Origin: Metellina segmentata
Lineage: Eukaryota > Arthropoda > Arachnida > Araneae > Tetragnathidae
Assembly: GCA_947359465.1 (NCBI GenBank)
Contig: OX375874.1
Location: forward strand, 91,143,672 to 91,207,671
DNA: 64,000 nucleotides
Reading direction: 5' to 3'
Below are positions 47,701 to 60,010 of the stretch, in pieces. Position 1 is the stretch's first letter, and every line of letters begins with the position of its first letter. The notes beneath the pieces were generated by a model, which saw nothing but the letters and a program-made list of their open reading frames with translations, did not search any database and had not been told where the DNA came from. Position numbers and translations under genes: made by a program.

Positions 47701-50700
47701 TTGAATAAATTATTAAAAATCAACTTTACTAGAAATGCCTGCAAATTATTAAAAAAAAAATTTCAAAACAGAAAAGGCACATAAAAATAAATTGTTACAA
47801 CTTGCAAACTTGTCAGTTAAAGACACCAAGATTGAAGGGTTTTTAGATTAGGATTGTGTACCCTAGAAAAATACCCTACAACAAGAGGTTTGAAGGGGTT
47901 AATAAATAGACCTCCATTTATTTTTTAGAAGTTTTATATACATTTAATTAACACTCTACCTCTTTACTTTCTGCCTCACTCTGTGATAAAGCAAGAGCCA
48001 GTTGCAAATCCTCTTCTTCCTTTAGTTCTTGTTCGCTTTTGCGATTGGGAGTAGATGTATCCTGAAAAGATCCGCAATTAGAAGATTTAAAAGTTTCATA
48101 GGAAAAACTGCTTTGGAGGTAAACATCATATAAAAAGTTGACTGCAGATAAATTAAAGAATATAATAAATGCTCACTTACTGGAGGACTTGAGGTTGGGG
48201 ATTGCTCAGGGTTTGGGGATACTGACTTGGGGACAGTTATAGGCCTGAAAAATGTTGAAACAATTTGTAAAATTATTTATGCAAGGTGTATCCAGTATTG
48301 AAAAATGTTGTAATGAATGTGAAAAACAGTATTGAAAAACATGACACCCAAAATAAAATGTTGGAAAGCAAAAAACATAAGAGCAATGAGTGATGAATAG
48401 AAATTAATTATTTAAAGTTATCTGAGTTTAAACTGTTTGGAAAAACAAATTCTATGAATTTTTGTGAAGTATTTGTTAAGCGTTGCAATTTAATGTTCAA
48501 GAATTACAATTTCATACAGAAATCATACTTATTACTTGCCCAAAGTTCAGTAATGTAAAATGAATAAGACAATGTCAATCTAAATATAGTTCACAGAAAT
48601 AGGCATCAAATTTTCTATATCAGAGCAAATTATAAAGTAGGCACAGAAGGTACTAGAAGAAACTAAATACAATACATCACAAAATTTACTTGCTTAGGTG
48701 TTTCAGTTGGACTTTTACTTATCAGCTAACTGGATGAGAATGGATAGCATAAATGTTTAGAAGAGAGTGAATTCTATGAGAAAACACAAAATACCAATAA
48801 ATACATATTAGGTATTTAATAGGCTGATTTTGATCAGTGTTTCCACCATGTGCACCTCTTTCAAAAAGTTTCCAATACAAAGAATAGTAGATTTTAGACT
48901 AATTTTGTGAGTTAGCAGCAAATTGACAACTTGTATCTGATGCCCCATTAACTCAGTATTGGAATCATAAATCAAAGTTTGGTTAACAATCGAATATATT
49001 TCTTAGAACTATTATAACTGCTATGCAGAACTTTTTGCAAACCTTGCCTGAACAACAAAATCAAGCAAATTGTTATTAGTTGGTAGATGAAGTTATATTT
49101 TATTTGTACTCTTCAATTATTTATAAGCCATAGGTCAAATCAACCATATTTAAACTAAGCAACAAAATTGGCAAATGAACCATGCAGCAGAGGATTTTTA
49201 ATTCGTGCTTTCAGTTGTTGCTATTTGACAATAAAAACATGTTGATTTCTTAGCCATTGAATTAGTGGTGATAATAGTCCTTGAATTTATGTTGCATACC
49301 AGCAACACAACAAGCTATTGATGACAGTCTGAGATCACTCCTGAAGGGAAAGATTCAAGGACAACATTCCGAAATTTTGAATCATGGTCAGATGATGAAG
49401 TAAACACTTGAACTGGCATCCACTCTTCAAACTTTCACATCATGACAACGTAAAAAGATGTGAGGCCATGAAATATTTAACAGCTCCCATATAAACAGTG
49501 GTCTAATCGTTGGATCAAGTTTGGAACTCTCAACTCTCCAGTTGCTCATGTGTATCTACCTACTAGGCTACCATAACCTCAGTGATTTATGTACATATGT
49601 ATATAGATATTTATAAACATACAAATATAATCAGATATAAATGAATAGAAAGCATACAGTATGGTTTATATGATTTCTTGTGTTAAGGTAGAAAAGAAAT
49701 TAAAACAGTATAATTTCTAATAAGACAAAGTATCTCTAACTCTGTAGATCATATTTAATTATTTTAGTCTACAAATGAGAGTACAGTGGTATTTTTGATG
49801 TTAAAAATTTTGATTTTACTAAAGTTTTAAAATAAGTAGGTTTGTTAGAAATTAATTCGTTCACATACTTGTTAAGCTTTTCCCAACAAGAATCACACAC
49901 TCTTACTTCCTTTTCAATACCAAAACGAGGAATGGGACAATTTCGTGAAGAGCATTTGCTGCAAAATATCTGGCCACAGTTTCTACAGTGATGCTGAAAG
50001 AAAAAAAATGTTACGAGAAATATACACACATTTTGTCTAAATTTGAGTAACAATGATTTATGAACATTTGTTGAAAATTTACAATAGTTATGACTTGGAG
50101 TATCATCCTATATATTTTCATTTACAAGTTATTCGGCAAGAAATCTGGATCTTTTTTATCTTTGGTAGTTTATTTTGTATGCTCTATGAGGAATATTTTA
50201 CAAAACATTTTATCAAAACCCAAGCTGTAAAGATTGTTCTTCAAAAAAAAAAAAAAACTGTAGGAATGAACTGAAAACAATTAACAGTTGCTTGAACTTT
50301 GCCATCAAATATGAATATAATGGTTAGAACTTGTTCGTTGCCTCCCACAGTTAATTTCCAATGATGGCTCTCCTCATATCTGGATATCAGCGTGTAGATG
50401 AGTAGAAATTGTTTGTCTTTTATAAACATATAGTAGCTACCACACTGTACAGCATGCCAATGGTCAGTTTTACAAAAACCTTTTTTCTTATGAAACTGTT
50501 CACGGTATTTGAAATATTTATGCAACTTACGTTAATGTCTCATTTCTATCATTGAAAAACAACTCAATTTCAGAGCTATGAATAAATATTTCATGTTAGT
50601 TCTTGTCTACTAATTTTAATTACCATTTAATTTATATTTTACTTCAAGTTTTAATACGTTATTTCATTTCGTAACTCATGAAATAACCATTGAATAAAAA

Positions 50701-53700
50701 TTTACAATTATTCAAAAATTGGATTTCCTGAAGACTTTTAAACTTTCATTCCAAAGAATTTCAAGTCTAACAAATATACTGAGTTTTTCACAAAAGAATC
50801 ACGACATAAATTAATAAAAGAATAAACAGAAACCTCTTTGCATAAAATTAATTTTTCATGTTCCCCACTGCACAAGCAAAGTGAAAATCCAGTTTACTTT
50901 CAATTTTGTTTATGAAGAAAATAAATTGATTGCTAATAAAATAATGTATCATGTGTGAGATTAAAATAGAACTGAACATTACTTTTCTCTGAACAACAGT
51001 AAATTGTGTTCTGCATCGATGACAACAGCTCCCATCAGCCCAGTCAGGAGCAGTATCAGCTATGAACATAGCATCACTTTCTTTCAAAACCTGAAGTTTA
51101 TAACCTTAAAACAAATGATAGAAGTAAATGTAAATTCAAACACAAGAAACATTCAGACAGTAAGCAAAACTTGCAGAAATGCCAAACCATTTGAAATCTT
51201 TGAGAACTAGCTATTTTTATTCAATGGAAATTAACAAAATCACAGAATTTCAATCATAATGAGTCAGTTCTAATAACTTGGGAACAAATTAACTCCAAAT
51301 ATGAAATATTACAAGCCTATAAAAGTATGTAAAAATCAAAGAATTCTGATCGATTTGTACAAATTTGAATATCTAAAATGTTGGTTTTAGCAATCAAGTT
51401 TAGAGAAATTCCAAAAGTGTGTTCTGGAAAATATATCATTTTACACTTTTTCCTGTTTAAATAATTGAGATTAAAAAGTTCAGATGGTTTTTAACAATAT
51501 TTTTTCTGACATCTTAATTTTAAATAAGCCTGTTAATATTTGTACATTTTTACAGAGTTACTTTATTCATTTAACAAATTCATACCAGTTTTACATCATA
51601 AAAAGTTCATAAAATTAAAAATAGAGTAAAAATATCAGATGATTAAATGTGCAAAAAATAAAATTAAATAATATTATTTTACAAATCAAATTAATTATGG
51701 TGATTCTTTTCATGCATTCTTCATACAATCCAAGCAATGCCAATGATGCTTAGCTAGTTTCATACACACAACTAATACATTTTTGATACAAAACCTTCAG
51801 TTCAGATATGAAATAGAAAAGCATACACTAAGTACCTTCCATTTTCAACATATTAAAAATGTCTTGGACAGCACGATATTTTGGTTCATTGCGAAAAGCA
51901 TGAGCCCAAACTTGAATTAGTTCTAATATTCTGCTCCTGACGTTATCATTTGTAGTAGTCTGAAAAATATGAGTATGGCATTGAACAAGTAATTTGGTAA
52001 TTATAGAATAAAAATGTACTTGCATAATAAGTAAACATGACCTATCTCACAAGAAATATTTAAGCTCCATATAATTTTAAGTAAAATTGCAGACTTGGAA
52101 ACTACACTGCTTGACAATTGCTAACGAACAACCAATTTATGCAAAGCTGGGATTCGGACAGCCGCGCAATCGCAGAAAATGTAAGTGCAGAAGGTGCTGT
52201 AGAGCAAGGTCTCTTATCTGCATAAAAATCAGCACACCAACTGTTTATTCAACAGAAATTTCAAACATTGAAGTATCCGTAGAAAATTATGATTTAGGTT
52301 ATTGAAAGCCGTTTAGTTAAATTCTGCCTTGTGCTGCAAGAATCAAGTGGAGAATGTCCGTAAGACATCATTTGAGTGAATTTTATCATGGGCGAGCAGT
52401 TGGGCGGCGTTACCCAAGTTGCTGCAGCAATGAGTGTGTCAAAAAGTGTTATTTCGCAGTTAAAAAGAGCACTGGAAGGTGGAAATGCTTTGAGAAAGCA
52501 TGCTGGTGGTCTTAAGAGGAGCACCACACTCAGAGAGGATGCATATATATCCCTAACAGCAAAAAGTAACAGACATCTCACTCCGGGCCAGATTGGTTCA
52601 GAGCTTGCAACTGCTACCTGAACTCCTGTATCAGCCAGAAATTTCTAGGCGATTAAATCAAACTGGCTTATATACACAGAAGCCTGTTAAGTGCGTTCCG
52701 CTACAACCACGCCATTGTTGGGAAAGGTTATGCTGGTGTAAAGAACATATTCGTTGGAATCATCATCAGTGGTCCAGAGTCATGTTCTCCAGTGAATCCT
52801 GATTCACCATGAAGAGTGATTCTGGACACCAACTACTGTGGAGAGAGAGGGGAACCCGTTACACACTATAGAATGTTCATGAGGTTCATCATTATGGCCG
52901 AGGGGGTTATTCTGAGGGCAGGCACTATGCATAGTGGCAGAACACAGTTACACATCTTTGACGAAGGTGCCGTCACATCACAGAGGTATTGCACCGAGAT
53001 TATCCTGTGTCATGTTCGTTTATTTCAGGATGTGGGTCCAAACTTTCTGTTTATGGATGACAACACATGCCCACTTAGGACAGTTGATGTCTCTAAGACA
53101 CTAGAGAGTGAAGATATTGAGCGTATGGAATGGCCTGCGTATTCACCGGACTTAAATCCTATTGAACATGCTTAGGATACTCTTGGTAGAAGTGTTTCAC
53201 AAAGGAATCACCCGCCTCAAACTGTGCAGGAGCTCAAAATTGCTTTGAGAGAGGAATGGGACGACATCCCCCAAGCATTCCTTGACAGTTTAGTGGAGAG
53301 CATGCATTGAGATGCCAAATGTACATTATCGTGAAAGGAGGCCACACTTCTTACTGAGTGACTATATCTGTCATGACTCGGACTAAAAAGAACACTTTTT
53401 GAGACTTTGAAAATTGCTCCAAGGAGCATTTTTTTTTTTTATTATTATTATCTTGCTTTCCCATATTTAGAAATCTGTAACATTTTCAATTGTACTTAAT
53501 GCACAGTGTCTTCATTAAATACATACTAAGTTTCGTTTTTTTAATCAATGAATATTATTAATTATTCTAAAAATTGTGTGTTATTCCTTGGCAATTGTCA
53601 AGCAGTGTAACTTGAGGATAAGGCAACAGTATAATTTTTTATTAAGTAAAAGATTAGTGGAGAAATAAATTGTTTCGAATAAAAATGGATTTTTGAATGG

Positions 53701-55729
53701 CTTACAAGATTAATACACAAGTAAAAAAAATCACACAAGTAAAGGTAATGCTTTCTATCACTATTTTTAATATAAATATTTTACCTTGACTAAATCTTTC
53801 AGTTCTTCCATAAATGGTCGTGACGCAACTTCTACATGGATAGGGCTTCCACAATTTTTCATGCATGTGTCCAAAACCTATGACAATGACTTCCGTTGTT
53901 AAGTTATGCTTTATGGAATAACATCTAAGCTTAAAAAACCCACACTTAAAACGTAAAAAATCTAATTGATTGCTATTAAGGAACACAGAACATAATGCAA
54001 TTTTTAAGGAAATGCCATAAATGGTATCTATAATCTATCTAATCTAAATATATATAAAAAATCTAAAACTGTAAGAGAAAATAATACCATTTTTTGAAAG
54101 GCTTTTTTTTTTTTTTTTTTTTTTTTTGTGCATAATTTCAGTTAATAAAATTGTAATAAAATATCTCTTCCATACTCGATTTCAAGGAAATTTTCAAAAA
54201 CTCTCACCAAAGTTCACTGTTAATTAAAGTTCAAGAGTGAAACACTAGAATAAAAGTTTCCTTTCAAACAAAGTGAGTAAATTTTAAAGAAAAGTTAATT
54301 AGTATTGGAGTAACATTATCAAAAAGAAAAGCTTTATGTAAGCAATAAGAATAGCATTTATCTTTTAAAAACATTTTCCTATCATGCTTCCTAACATCAC
54401 TTCCTAGAATTAACAATACCATGCATATCACCCAATTCTCAGAATAAAATTATTACTCATAAGCAGAGTGAGTAAATAAATTAAATTAAAAAGCATTTCC
54501 AAGTCAAAAACTTTCATGAAAACAAATATGATTATAATAACTTCCAATAAACATAAGTAATTTTTAAATAAAATAAACTATACGAGTACTGACGTATAGA
54601 TAAGTTATAAAGTTATATGAATGTACCATGCATATATTTTATTTAATACATACCTGCAAAGTATACAGCACTACATGAGGATTTGTTGCATATAGCTTTT
54701 TCTTTATACATGAAACAGCATACTTAGGCCTGAAAAAAATAAAATAAGCTCATCCAATACGATCCTAATTCTTTATTTAGTAAATTTGACTGATATTGTA
54801 AATATTTCATGATGAATAATGGATTTTTGAACAATTGCTTTTAAAGGAATAGTTTAAAATGTACTTACTGAACATCGCCTTGACGTATGCTGTCACAAAT
54901 GCTCAAAATACTCTCCCAATCTGGTTCCAACAACAAATGACTTGTTGCTTTTTCTGAAAGAAATAACTATAAAAATAAAAAATGGCGGTGGGGGGGGGGG
55001 AAGGTTAACAAATGCAGATTTTCTAGGCGCCAATATATTTGCCAGTTGAGCTTCCATGTCAGTATGGGTTTACGCATGAAATATGAACTTTATAATGGTA
55101 AAAAAAAAACACGATTTAACTAAATTATCTCCTCTAAGAATGAAATTAATATTCGGCATACTACTTGAAAATTTATCTGGAAAATTAATTTTCTTTTCAG
55201 AAATTAAATCCATATATAAAAAATAATATTCCTGTATCTCCTCCAAGAATGAAATTAATATTCAGCATGCTACTTGAAAATTAATTTCCTTTTCAGAAAT
55301 TAAATCCATATACAAAAATAATATTCCCGTATCTGAAAGAACTGTAATGTACGAACTTTCAGGAACAAACTTTAAGGCTCATACACCTGCTTGAAAGCTC
55401 AAATTAAATTGTGATATGAAAACCAAACATCTCAAATCAACAACTTAACTGACAAACAAAAAAATAAAGATTATGCCAGATTATTATAAGAGATGAGTTG
55501 TACTTTTAAAACAATCAATAGAAATTCAGGATGAAAATTAAATATAGTTTATGCAAGCTAGATTCTGTTTACAGTATACTACACCTGATTTATTTTTGTT
55601 AAAAAATCAGATTTTACGCATTTTAGATTATATAATTGTTTTGACAGGTTCATGATCTATTCAAATATAATATAATTTACCAAACAACTTATCAAATGTT
55701 GTAGATGTCCAACCAAATATTGCAGTCAT
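38703..55729 (-). CDS. Hrs: Hrs/HGS, ESCRT-0 subunit (VHS-FYVE-UIM-coiled coil)
   Basis: Hrs binds PI3P and ubiquitinated cargo on early endosomes and recruits clathrin and ESCRT-I. Coding exons in gene order: 55729-55681, 54953-54869, 54729-54654, 53877-53785, 51959-51836, 51104-50983, 49993-49869, 48244-48181, 48061-47960, 44734-44681, 44471-44259, 43654-43447, 43369-43197, 42080-41804, 38974-38703. They total 2037 nt with frame kept at every GT-AG junction, giving 678 aa, shorter than the ~760-780 of fly and human. VHS is about 1-142 ([21 protein letters not shown]). FYVE is about 160-222, with the zinc Cys pairs, [16 protein letters not shown] and RVCDSC. The UIM is [17 protein letters not shown] near 263-279. 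The Hrs core coiled coil runs from about 400 to 525. A Pro/Gln/Met-rich tail follows and ends in LIVFD, a clathrin-box-like terminus. The shortfall is mostly in the tail. Confidence 0.95.
39000..40190. other. Hrs last-intron sequence, no gene seen
   Basis: AT-rich intron sequence between the last two Hrs exons. No repeat or coding signal was recognised. Confidence 0.5.
40195..41034. mobile_element. 840-bp TA-flanked MITE in Hrs intron 14
   Basis: Short inverted ends CAGTCGCAGAAAA and CAGTTGCGGCATAAAA, with TA on both sides. The ends resemble Tc1/mariner termini. No transposase frame is seen. Confidence 0.62.
41349..41612 (-). mobile_element. tRNA-derived SINE copy, inverted
   Basis: Read on -, it has GGTTCGAATCTGGGTCAGTG (B box and following), then GTATGGTGTAGAGG, CATCTGACCATGGTTCAAAA, CTTTCCCTTAATGGATTGAT and a GTTGTGTTGCTCTAGT end. 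It is very close to the full copy at 62920-63182. Confidence 0.8.
42212..42477 (-). mobile_element. Solo LTR (266 bp) in Hrs intron 13
   Basis: Begins TG and ends CA (short inverted TGTT...AACA) and is flanked by a perfect 6-bp duplication, CACTTT, at 42206-42211 and 42478-42483. On - it contains an AATAAA (CTTCTTAATAAATCC). No internal LTR-retrotransposon coding sequence is present, so it is a solo LTR left by LTR-LTR recombination. The family is not known to me. Confidence 0.72.
44864..45630 (-). mobile_element. Helitron-like element, inverted, in Hrs intron 9
   Basis: On - it ends GGCTAGT (CTAG followed by T, the Helitron insertion rule). It shares GCAACGCCGG, GATGTAAGGTAGTAATCTGG and the CACTTCC start region with the other two copies. 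It is longer than they are and holds an A-run of about 23 at 45560-45583. Confidence 0.62.
46450..46600. other. Possible second tRNA-like SINE, weak
   Basis: GGCTGTAGTCTAAAGGTTAAAAC resembles an A-box region, and AGGAACCCAATCCCC a decayed B box about 35 bp on. It is not enough to call a tRNA gene. Confidence 0.25.
46741..46800. repeat. 60-bp direct repeat, copy 1
   Basis: Matches 47462-47521 with one mismatch. Both lie in Hrs intron 9, about 720 bp apart. The flanks differ immediately on both sides. Confidence 0.92.
47250..47656. mobile_element. pogo/Tigger-like MITE in Hrs intron 9
   Basis: Ends CAGTACAAAGTCCCAAATCC and TAGTACAAAATCCGGAATTC (right end inverted), with TA on both sides. CAGTA plus AAATCC ends are typical of pogo-type elements. 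It contains the second copy of the 60-bp repeat. Confidence 0.62.
47462..47521. repeat. 60-bp direct repeat, copy 2 (inside the MITE)
   Basis: See 46741-46800. This copy is inside the pogo-like MITE, while the first is outside it. Confidence 0.92.
49297..49580 (-). mobile_element. tRNA-derived SINE copy, inverted, diverged
   Basis: On - it reproduces the block order of the family: tail GTTGTGTTGCTGG, CTTTCCCTTCAGGAGTGATC, CATCTGACCATGATTCAAAA, and a tRNA-like head ending near 49580. It lies in Hrs intron 7. Confidence 0.7.
52105..53607 (+). mobile_element. Tc1-like transposon, 1503 bp, in Hrs intron 4
   Basis: Inverted ends begin CACTGCTTGACAATTGC (17 bp identical, about 24 with two mismatches) and are flanked by TA on both sides. 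The element is inserted antisense to Hrs and holds a broken transposase. Confidence 0.9.
52388..53310 (+). pseudogene. Tc1-type transposase pseudogene
   Basis: It starts [20 protein letters not shown] (helix-turn-helix) and ends [20 protein letters not shown]. The catalytic part reads [10 protein letters not shown] (Asp of the usual SDES lost), [13 protein letters not shown] and [14 protein letters not shown], with 34 residues between the second Asp and the Glu (DD34E, Tc1). Stops and frameshifts near 52618, 52800 and 53173 break it. Confidence 0.88.
55127..55336. repeat. Tandem duplication of ~105 bp in Hrs intron 1
   Basis: 55127-55235 and 55236-55336 both read ATCTCCTCYAAGAATGAAAT onward to the same end, with small indels and substitutions. 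Confidence 0.85.
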
Positions 55730-55750
55730 CACATATATTTATTAAGACAC
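55730..55750 (-). other. Start of Hrs 5' UTR second exon
   Basis: On - a TTTCTTTTCAG acceptor is followed by 21 bases and then the Hrs ATG at 55729. The gene therefore has at least one non-coding first exon further upstream, which I could not place. Confidence 0.6.
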
Positions 55751-57267
55751 CTGAAAAGAAAAAAACATCCATTGCAAATAAAATGCTTTATTAAAAATAA
55801 TTGCACTTCTAATGCATATACACTTTTTAGTTATGATTAAATGAAATTGGCCAAGAAACGAAAACTAGCAGGAAAACTGGATGCATTAGATATTTTCACA
55901 CCATAAAATATGGATATCATAGAAATATGAAAAAAATTGACATGCTAAAGCACACTTTTAATTTTTTACTCTTAATATTCTTATTTTTACGCCAATGGGA
56001 ACGATGAAGTAAACAAATAGTGGTTTTCAAAGTCGATACCCTTAGATAAAATCAATCACTGAGATAATATACATGGCAAATTTCTGAAATATAAATAATG
56101 CTTCATGCACAGCAATGTAATCAGATTCATATGGGTTTTTATCAAATAAGAGATAAAAAGTTATCACTTAACACTTCAGCATCCAAGAGAAATGATAACA
56201 TGAATGGCAATGGTTTATTTCCAATTTAAAAGATGGAAAACGTGAAACGGAATATTGAATAGGAAGTATTAGATATAATTTTAAATTTTAAGATTTCTAC
56301 TCATCAATCATTTCTATATTTTTAAGCAAAATAAGTTTGCAAAAATACACTTGAAAAGAGAACAAAATAACAAGTATAATTTCACTTTAAGGTCATGTTA
56401 CTTCTTAGAAAACTAAATTAATGTTAAATCTGCAATGAACAAAATATATTTTAAATCTGACACTAGAAAAACAATTACACACTACAAACAATGTACCAAG
56501 AGCCCCTAAGTACCAGATTGTTTGGTTAGGTTTTAATGGCACAAGGGCCATATTTAGCCAAGCTGTACCAAACACAAGATAGACAGCATCAAGTAATGGA
56601 TAGCATACAAAAAAGGAAAGTTTACTGAGAATCCAGATCCTTTTAAGAAATAATCAAATTATGTATTCCAAGTAGTACTCAATTTTTAACTTGTATGAAT
56701 GTAGATATTTTTGCTATTGTTTTTTACAGATTTATTATAATAAAACAAAGAAATAATTTATAACACTTAAGGTATTTAAAACGGAAGCACAGTACAGAGC
56801 AAGCAAAAACTTTTTACATTTACAGGCTTTTTTTTACGATGGACACAAGCAACAATTCTTTTATTGGAGGACTCTTAATTACAGGCTCAGAGATTGAGGC
56901 ATTCTGAAGTCTTAAAATTTTTTTTCAAAATGCTTGTAAATCAAAGAATTTTGTTGGAACCATAAGTAAAAGTATAAATGTCAGAAATAAGAAATTTAAG
57001 CACTTTGACATTTTCCACTAGTAATAAAGATCTAAGAAAGTAGATGGGCACCTCGTACATTTTCTTAATACACTCATGTCCAAAATTATCTTTACATACC
57101 CAAAAATAAATATATTCCATAAAATACCCAATGTTAATTTAATTAGCATAATCCAATCAAAAGGATGAAACGGTTTCTTATATGCAAATCAAGGCGTTAC
57201 GTCATCCAACGGTTAATCAAGCGCTTTGTGCAAAGTGAATTTCTGCAATACACCGTTAGATTTGGAC
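55751..57267. other. Upstream region of Hrs, no gene seen
   Basis: AT-rich. It probably includes the first Hrs intron, and perhaps the non-coding first exon and promoter. No coding sequence was recognised. Confidence 0.45.
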
Positions 57268-57275
57268 TCTTAAAC

Positions 57276-57767
57276 TAGGGCTCGAAATACCCGGGAGCAC
57301 ATGAAAATAAAATTGTGCACCTAATTTTTCCCACTAGATGCACGCAGTGCACCTAACGTTAAAAAAAAGGGGTGAAACGTGTTATGTTATTTTGATGTTT
57401 GAATAAAATATTAATATTGACCTCTCTCGCTATAAGGGAACGTAATTAAAATTCCTAACTACACACTCTATGAAAACAAAATCGCTGTGCCGTGACGGGT
57501 TTATACAGGAAGAAGGTTTACTTGTGCCACTGCCACCAGAACTTTCCGATGATCGAAACATTTGCTAGATGGCTGTTAGGTGTTTAAATATTTTTATTTT
57601 AACTACCTACTACTAACCTATATAAACATACCCAAATAATAAAGTAGTTTACACTACATTAATGCCCTTATATTACGTTTTTTTTTAATGTGCATCTAAA
57701 ATGTAACATGTGTACCTAATTTAAAAACTTAGGTGCACCTGCATTAAAAAATCTATTTCGAGGCCTG
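57276..57767. mobile_element. 492-bp hAT-type non-autonomous element
   Basis: Ends TAGGGCTCGAAATACCCGG and CAGGCCTCGAAATAGAT are flanked by a perfect 8-bp duplication, TCTTAAAC, at 57268-57275 and 57768-57775. Both subterminal regions match the 154-bp MITE in the LINE array (inverted). Here about 350 bp of additional middle sequence is present, so the short one is an internal-deletion derivative. Confidence 0.88.
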
Positions 57768-58995
57768 TCTTAAACAGTTTGTTATAACTCCAGAGTATTA
57801 TTTAGAAGAATCTGTGAAGTGGCACATTATTGGCAGAAGCAGGGCAGACAATCATGGAAGCAGCGAGATGTGTGAATATTTCAAGACAGACAATCTCTGC
57901 GCTAAGGAAACAATTTGTTGTAAGGAGACCTGGACAAGTTCGTAAATGTATAACAACTGCTTCTCAAGATCAATATATGGCAATAACTGCCCGTCGTAGC
58001 AGGAAGTCTACTGCTTGGCAGTCGAGTTCAAAAGGCCTTTATGCCAGAAAGCCAAGGATACATGTTTCACTGTTTTCACAACAAAGAGGGATCGCTTTAA
58101 TTGGTGGAAAGGAACTTGGAACTAGAATCAACACCAATGGATCCATGTTCTCTTTACTGAGAAGTCGAGGTTTAGTTTAACATGATTCTAAACTTTTTAC
58201 ATCTGGAGGGAGACAGGAATGTGAAATCTTCCTTCGAACATTACGGAATATGACTGTTTTGGGTGTGGGAAGGAATAATGATCAATGGGCGTACTTTCCT
58301 ACAAGATTTCAACAGAGGATCTATGACCAGCCGGAGATATCGATATGAGGTTTTAGAATGGTATGTAAGACTTTTCAGAGACTATCAAGGGTTTGCTCCT
58401 GGCCAAAGACAAGCCAAAAAGCTCACCCAACAATCTCCTTGGAGCAGATCAAGGGAATTTCTAAAATTGAGCAGAAAAAAAATCAGGGTAGCTATTAGCC
58501 TTCTAACTGGTGACTGTACCGTAAATAGACACCTCAACCTTATGGATGTTATAGATGACTCATTTTGTAGAGGCTGTCAGATGGTAGAGGAGAGTCCTGT
58601 ACGTGTTTTATGTGATTGTGATTATTACTCTGCCCAACTATTTGAATATCTGGATACCATTGTATTGCATCCTGGGGAGTAGTCAAACATTCCAATCAGG
58701 TACATGCTGAAATTTATTTCAGCAACCGGTCTTTAATTGATCAGTAGGGGGTTTCAGTACAATAGACAACTAGTCGTGGTGTTGGCACTCTTTGGAGTCG
58801 CCGAAAATTACAGGTCACCGCTCACCACTAAATGTTTGAAAGTGGAGACTGAAAAAATTTGCTACAGTCGCCACACTTTCTAAAAAACATTAGTTTATAT
58901 GGTGGAATATCCGCAATTTTACAAGTTTTTTCCTAGGACAGTAAAAAATAAAAATAAAATTAAGAAAAAAGCATGGGCATTAATTATGTCAAATA

Positions 58996-59815
58996 CAGGG
59001 TGTCCTATAAGTTCCCGTACTCCAACTTTTAAAAAATTTACTGCATGTATTTTTTTTAATTATTGAATTTTATTGTCTGCTTATAGTTTTGTCGACTTTT
59101 AAAATTTTTATCATTTGATTTTCTCTGCACTTGCGTTGTGCGATAATATAGTTCCACATCATTTTGTTCTTCATTGCAAGATGAATTTATCACGCATTCA
59201 GAGAATTGCACTGTTTGAGTCTTATTTTGAATATAAATCCTATGAAAGATATAAAGAATTTTGGTGACATAAATATCAAAATGATGCAATACAGAGTAAA
59301 GATACACGATACTTATTCAACAATTTGTTGCATTATTAGAAGTGAATGAATGAGACTCTTGGTTCCAACAAGACGTTGTACTCTGCCATACAAGTTATGA
59401 AACCATAGCATGCTTCAAGATTTTTTTGGCGATCGACTCATCTAAAAAAATTTGTTGGACACCTTGTTCCCTTATCTGGGCAATCGACTTTTTTCTGTGG
59501 GGATATTTACAGAACAAAGTTTATGAAGATAGTCACAATTGGTGATCTGAAAATTGCCATTACTCATAGGATACAAGAATTCACTCCCAGCATCTTGACA
59601 CATGTTTCTAAAAATATGCGCAAACGACTTCAGCTTTGCCTCCAAGAAAAAGGCGTAAACTTTAAACATTTATTAAAAATGTTACTTAAAATTTTTTTTC
59701 CTACGTTAGGTTAAAAGTACTTTATACCATTGAATAAAAAAAATTGTTTCAAAGTTTGTTGTTTTCGTATAGTAAATTCACTAATCGTCAATAAGGGAGC
59801 TTTTAGGACACCCTG
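58996..59815 (+). mobile_element. Mariner-like remnant nested in the LINE fragment
   Basis: Inverted ends CAGGGTGTCCTATAAG and CAGGGTGTCCTAAAAG with TA on both sides. Inside, decayed coding sequence on + near 59480-59660 reads DFFLWGYLQNKVYEDS, the C-terminal region of mariner-type transposases. Confidence 0.82.
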
Positions 59816-59985
59816 TAGTATTTGGAATGTAAGGGGGAAAATGCAGATGCTTGGAGCGGGAAAACGCAATGCAATCTAGGGAGAGAAGGCTGAAGATTAG
59901 TACTTGTATGTGCACATGACCTGGGGTATTTCCGTTGTGTTAGTATTTTGCGGGATGAGAAAATCTATTTTGATATATACATAGC

Positions 59986-60010
59986 TATATATATATATAT
60001 ATATATATAT
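59986..60010. repeat. (TA)n microsatellite
   Basis: Short pure TA tract. Confidence 0.9.

Noticed and set aside
56515..56600. A possible interspersed repeat around GGCACAAGGGCCATATTTAG
   Set aside because: It looks like a repeat fragment, but no second copy with clear extended similarity was found in the window.
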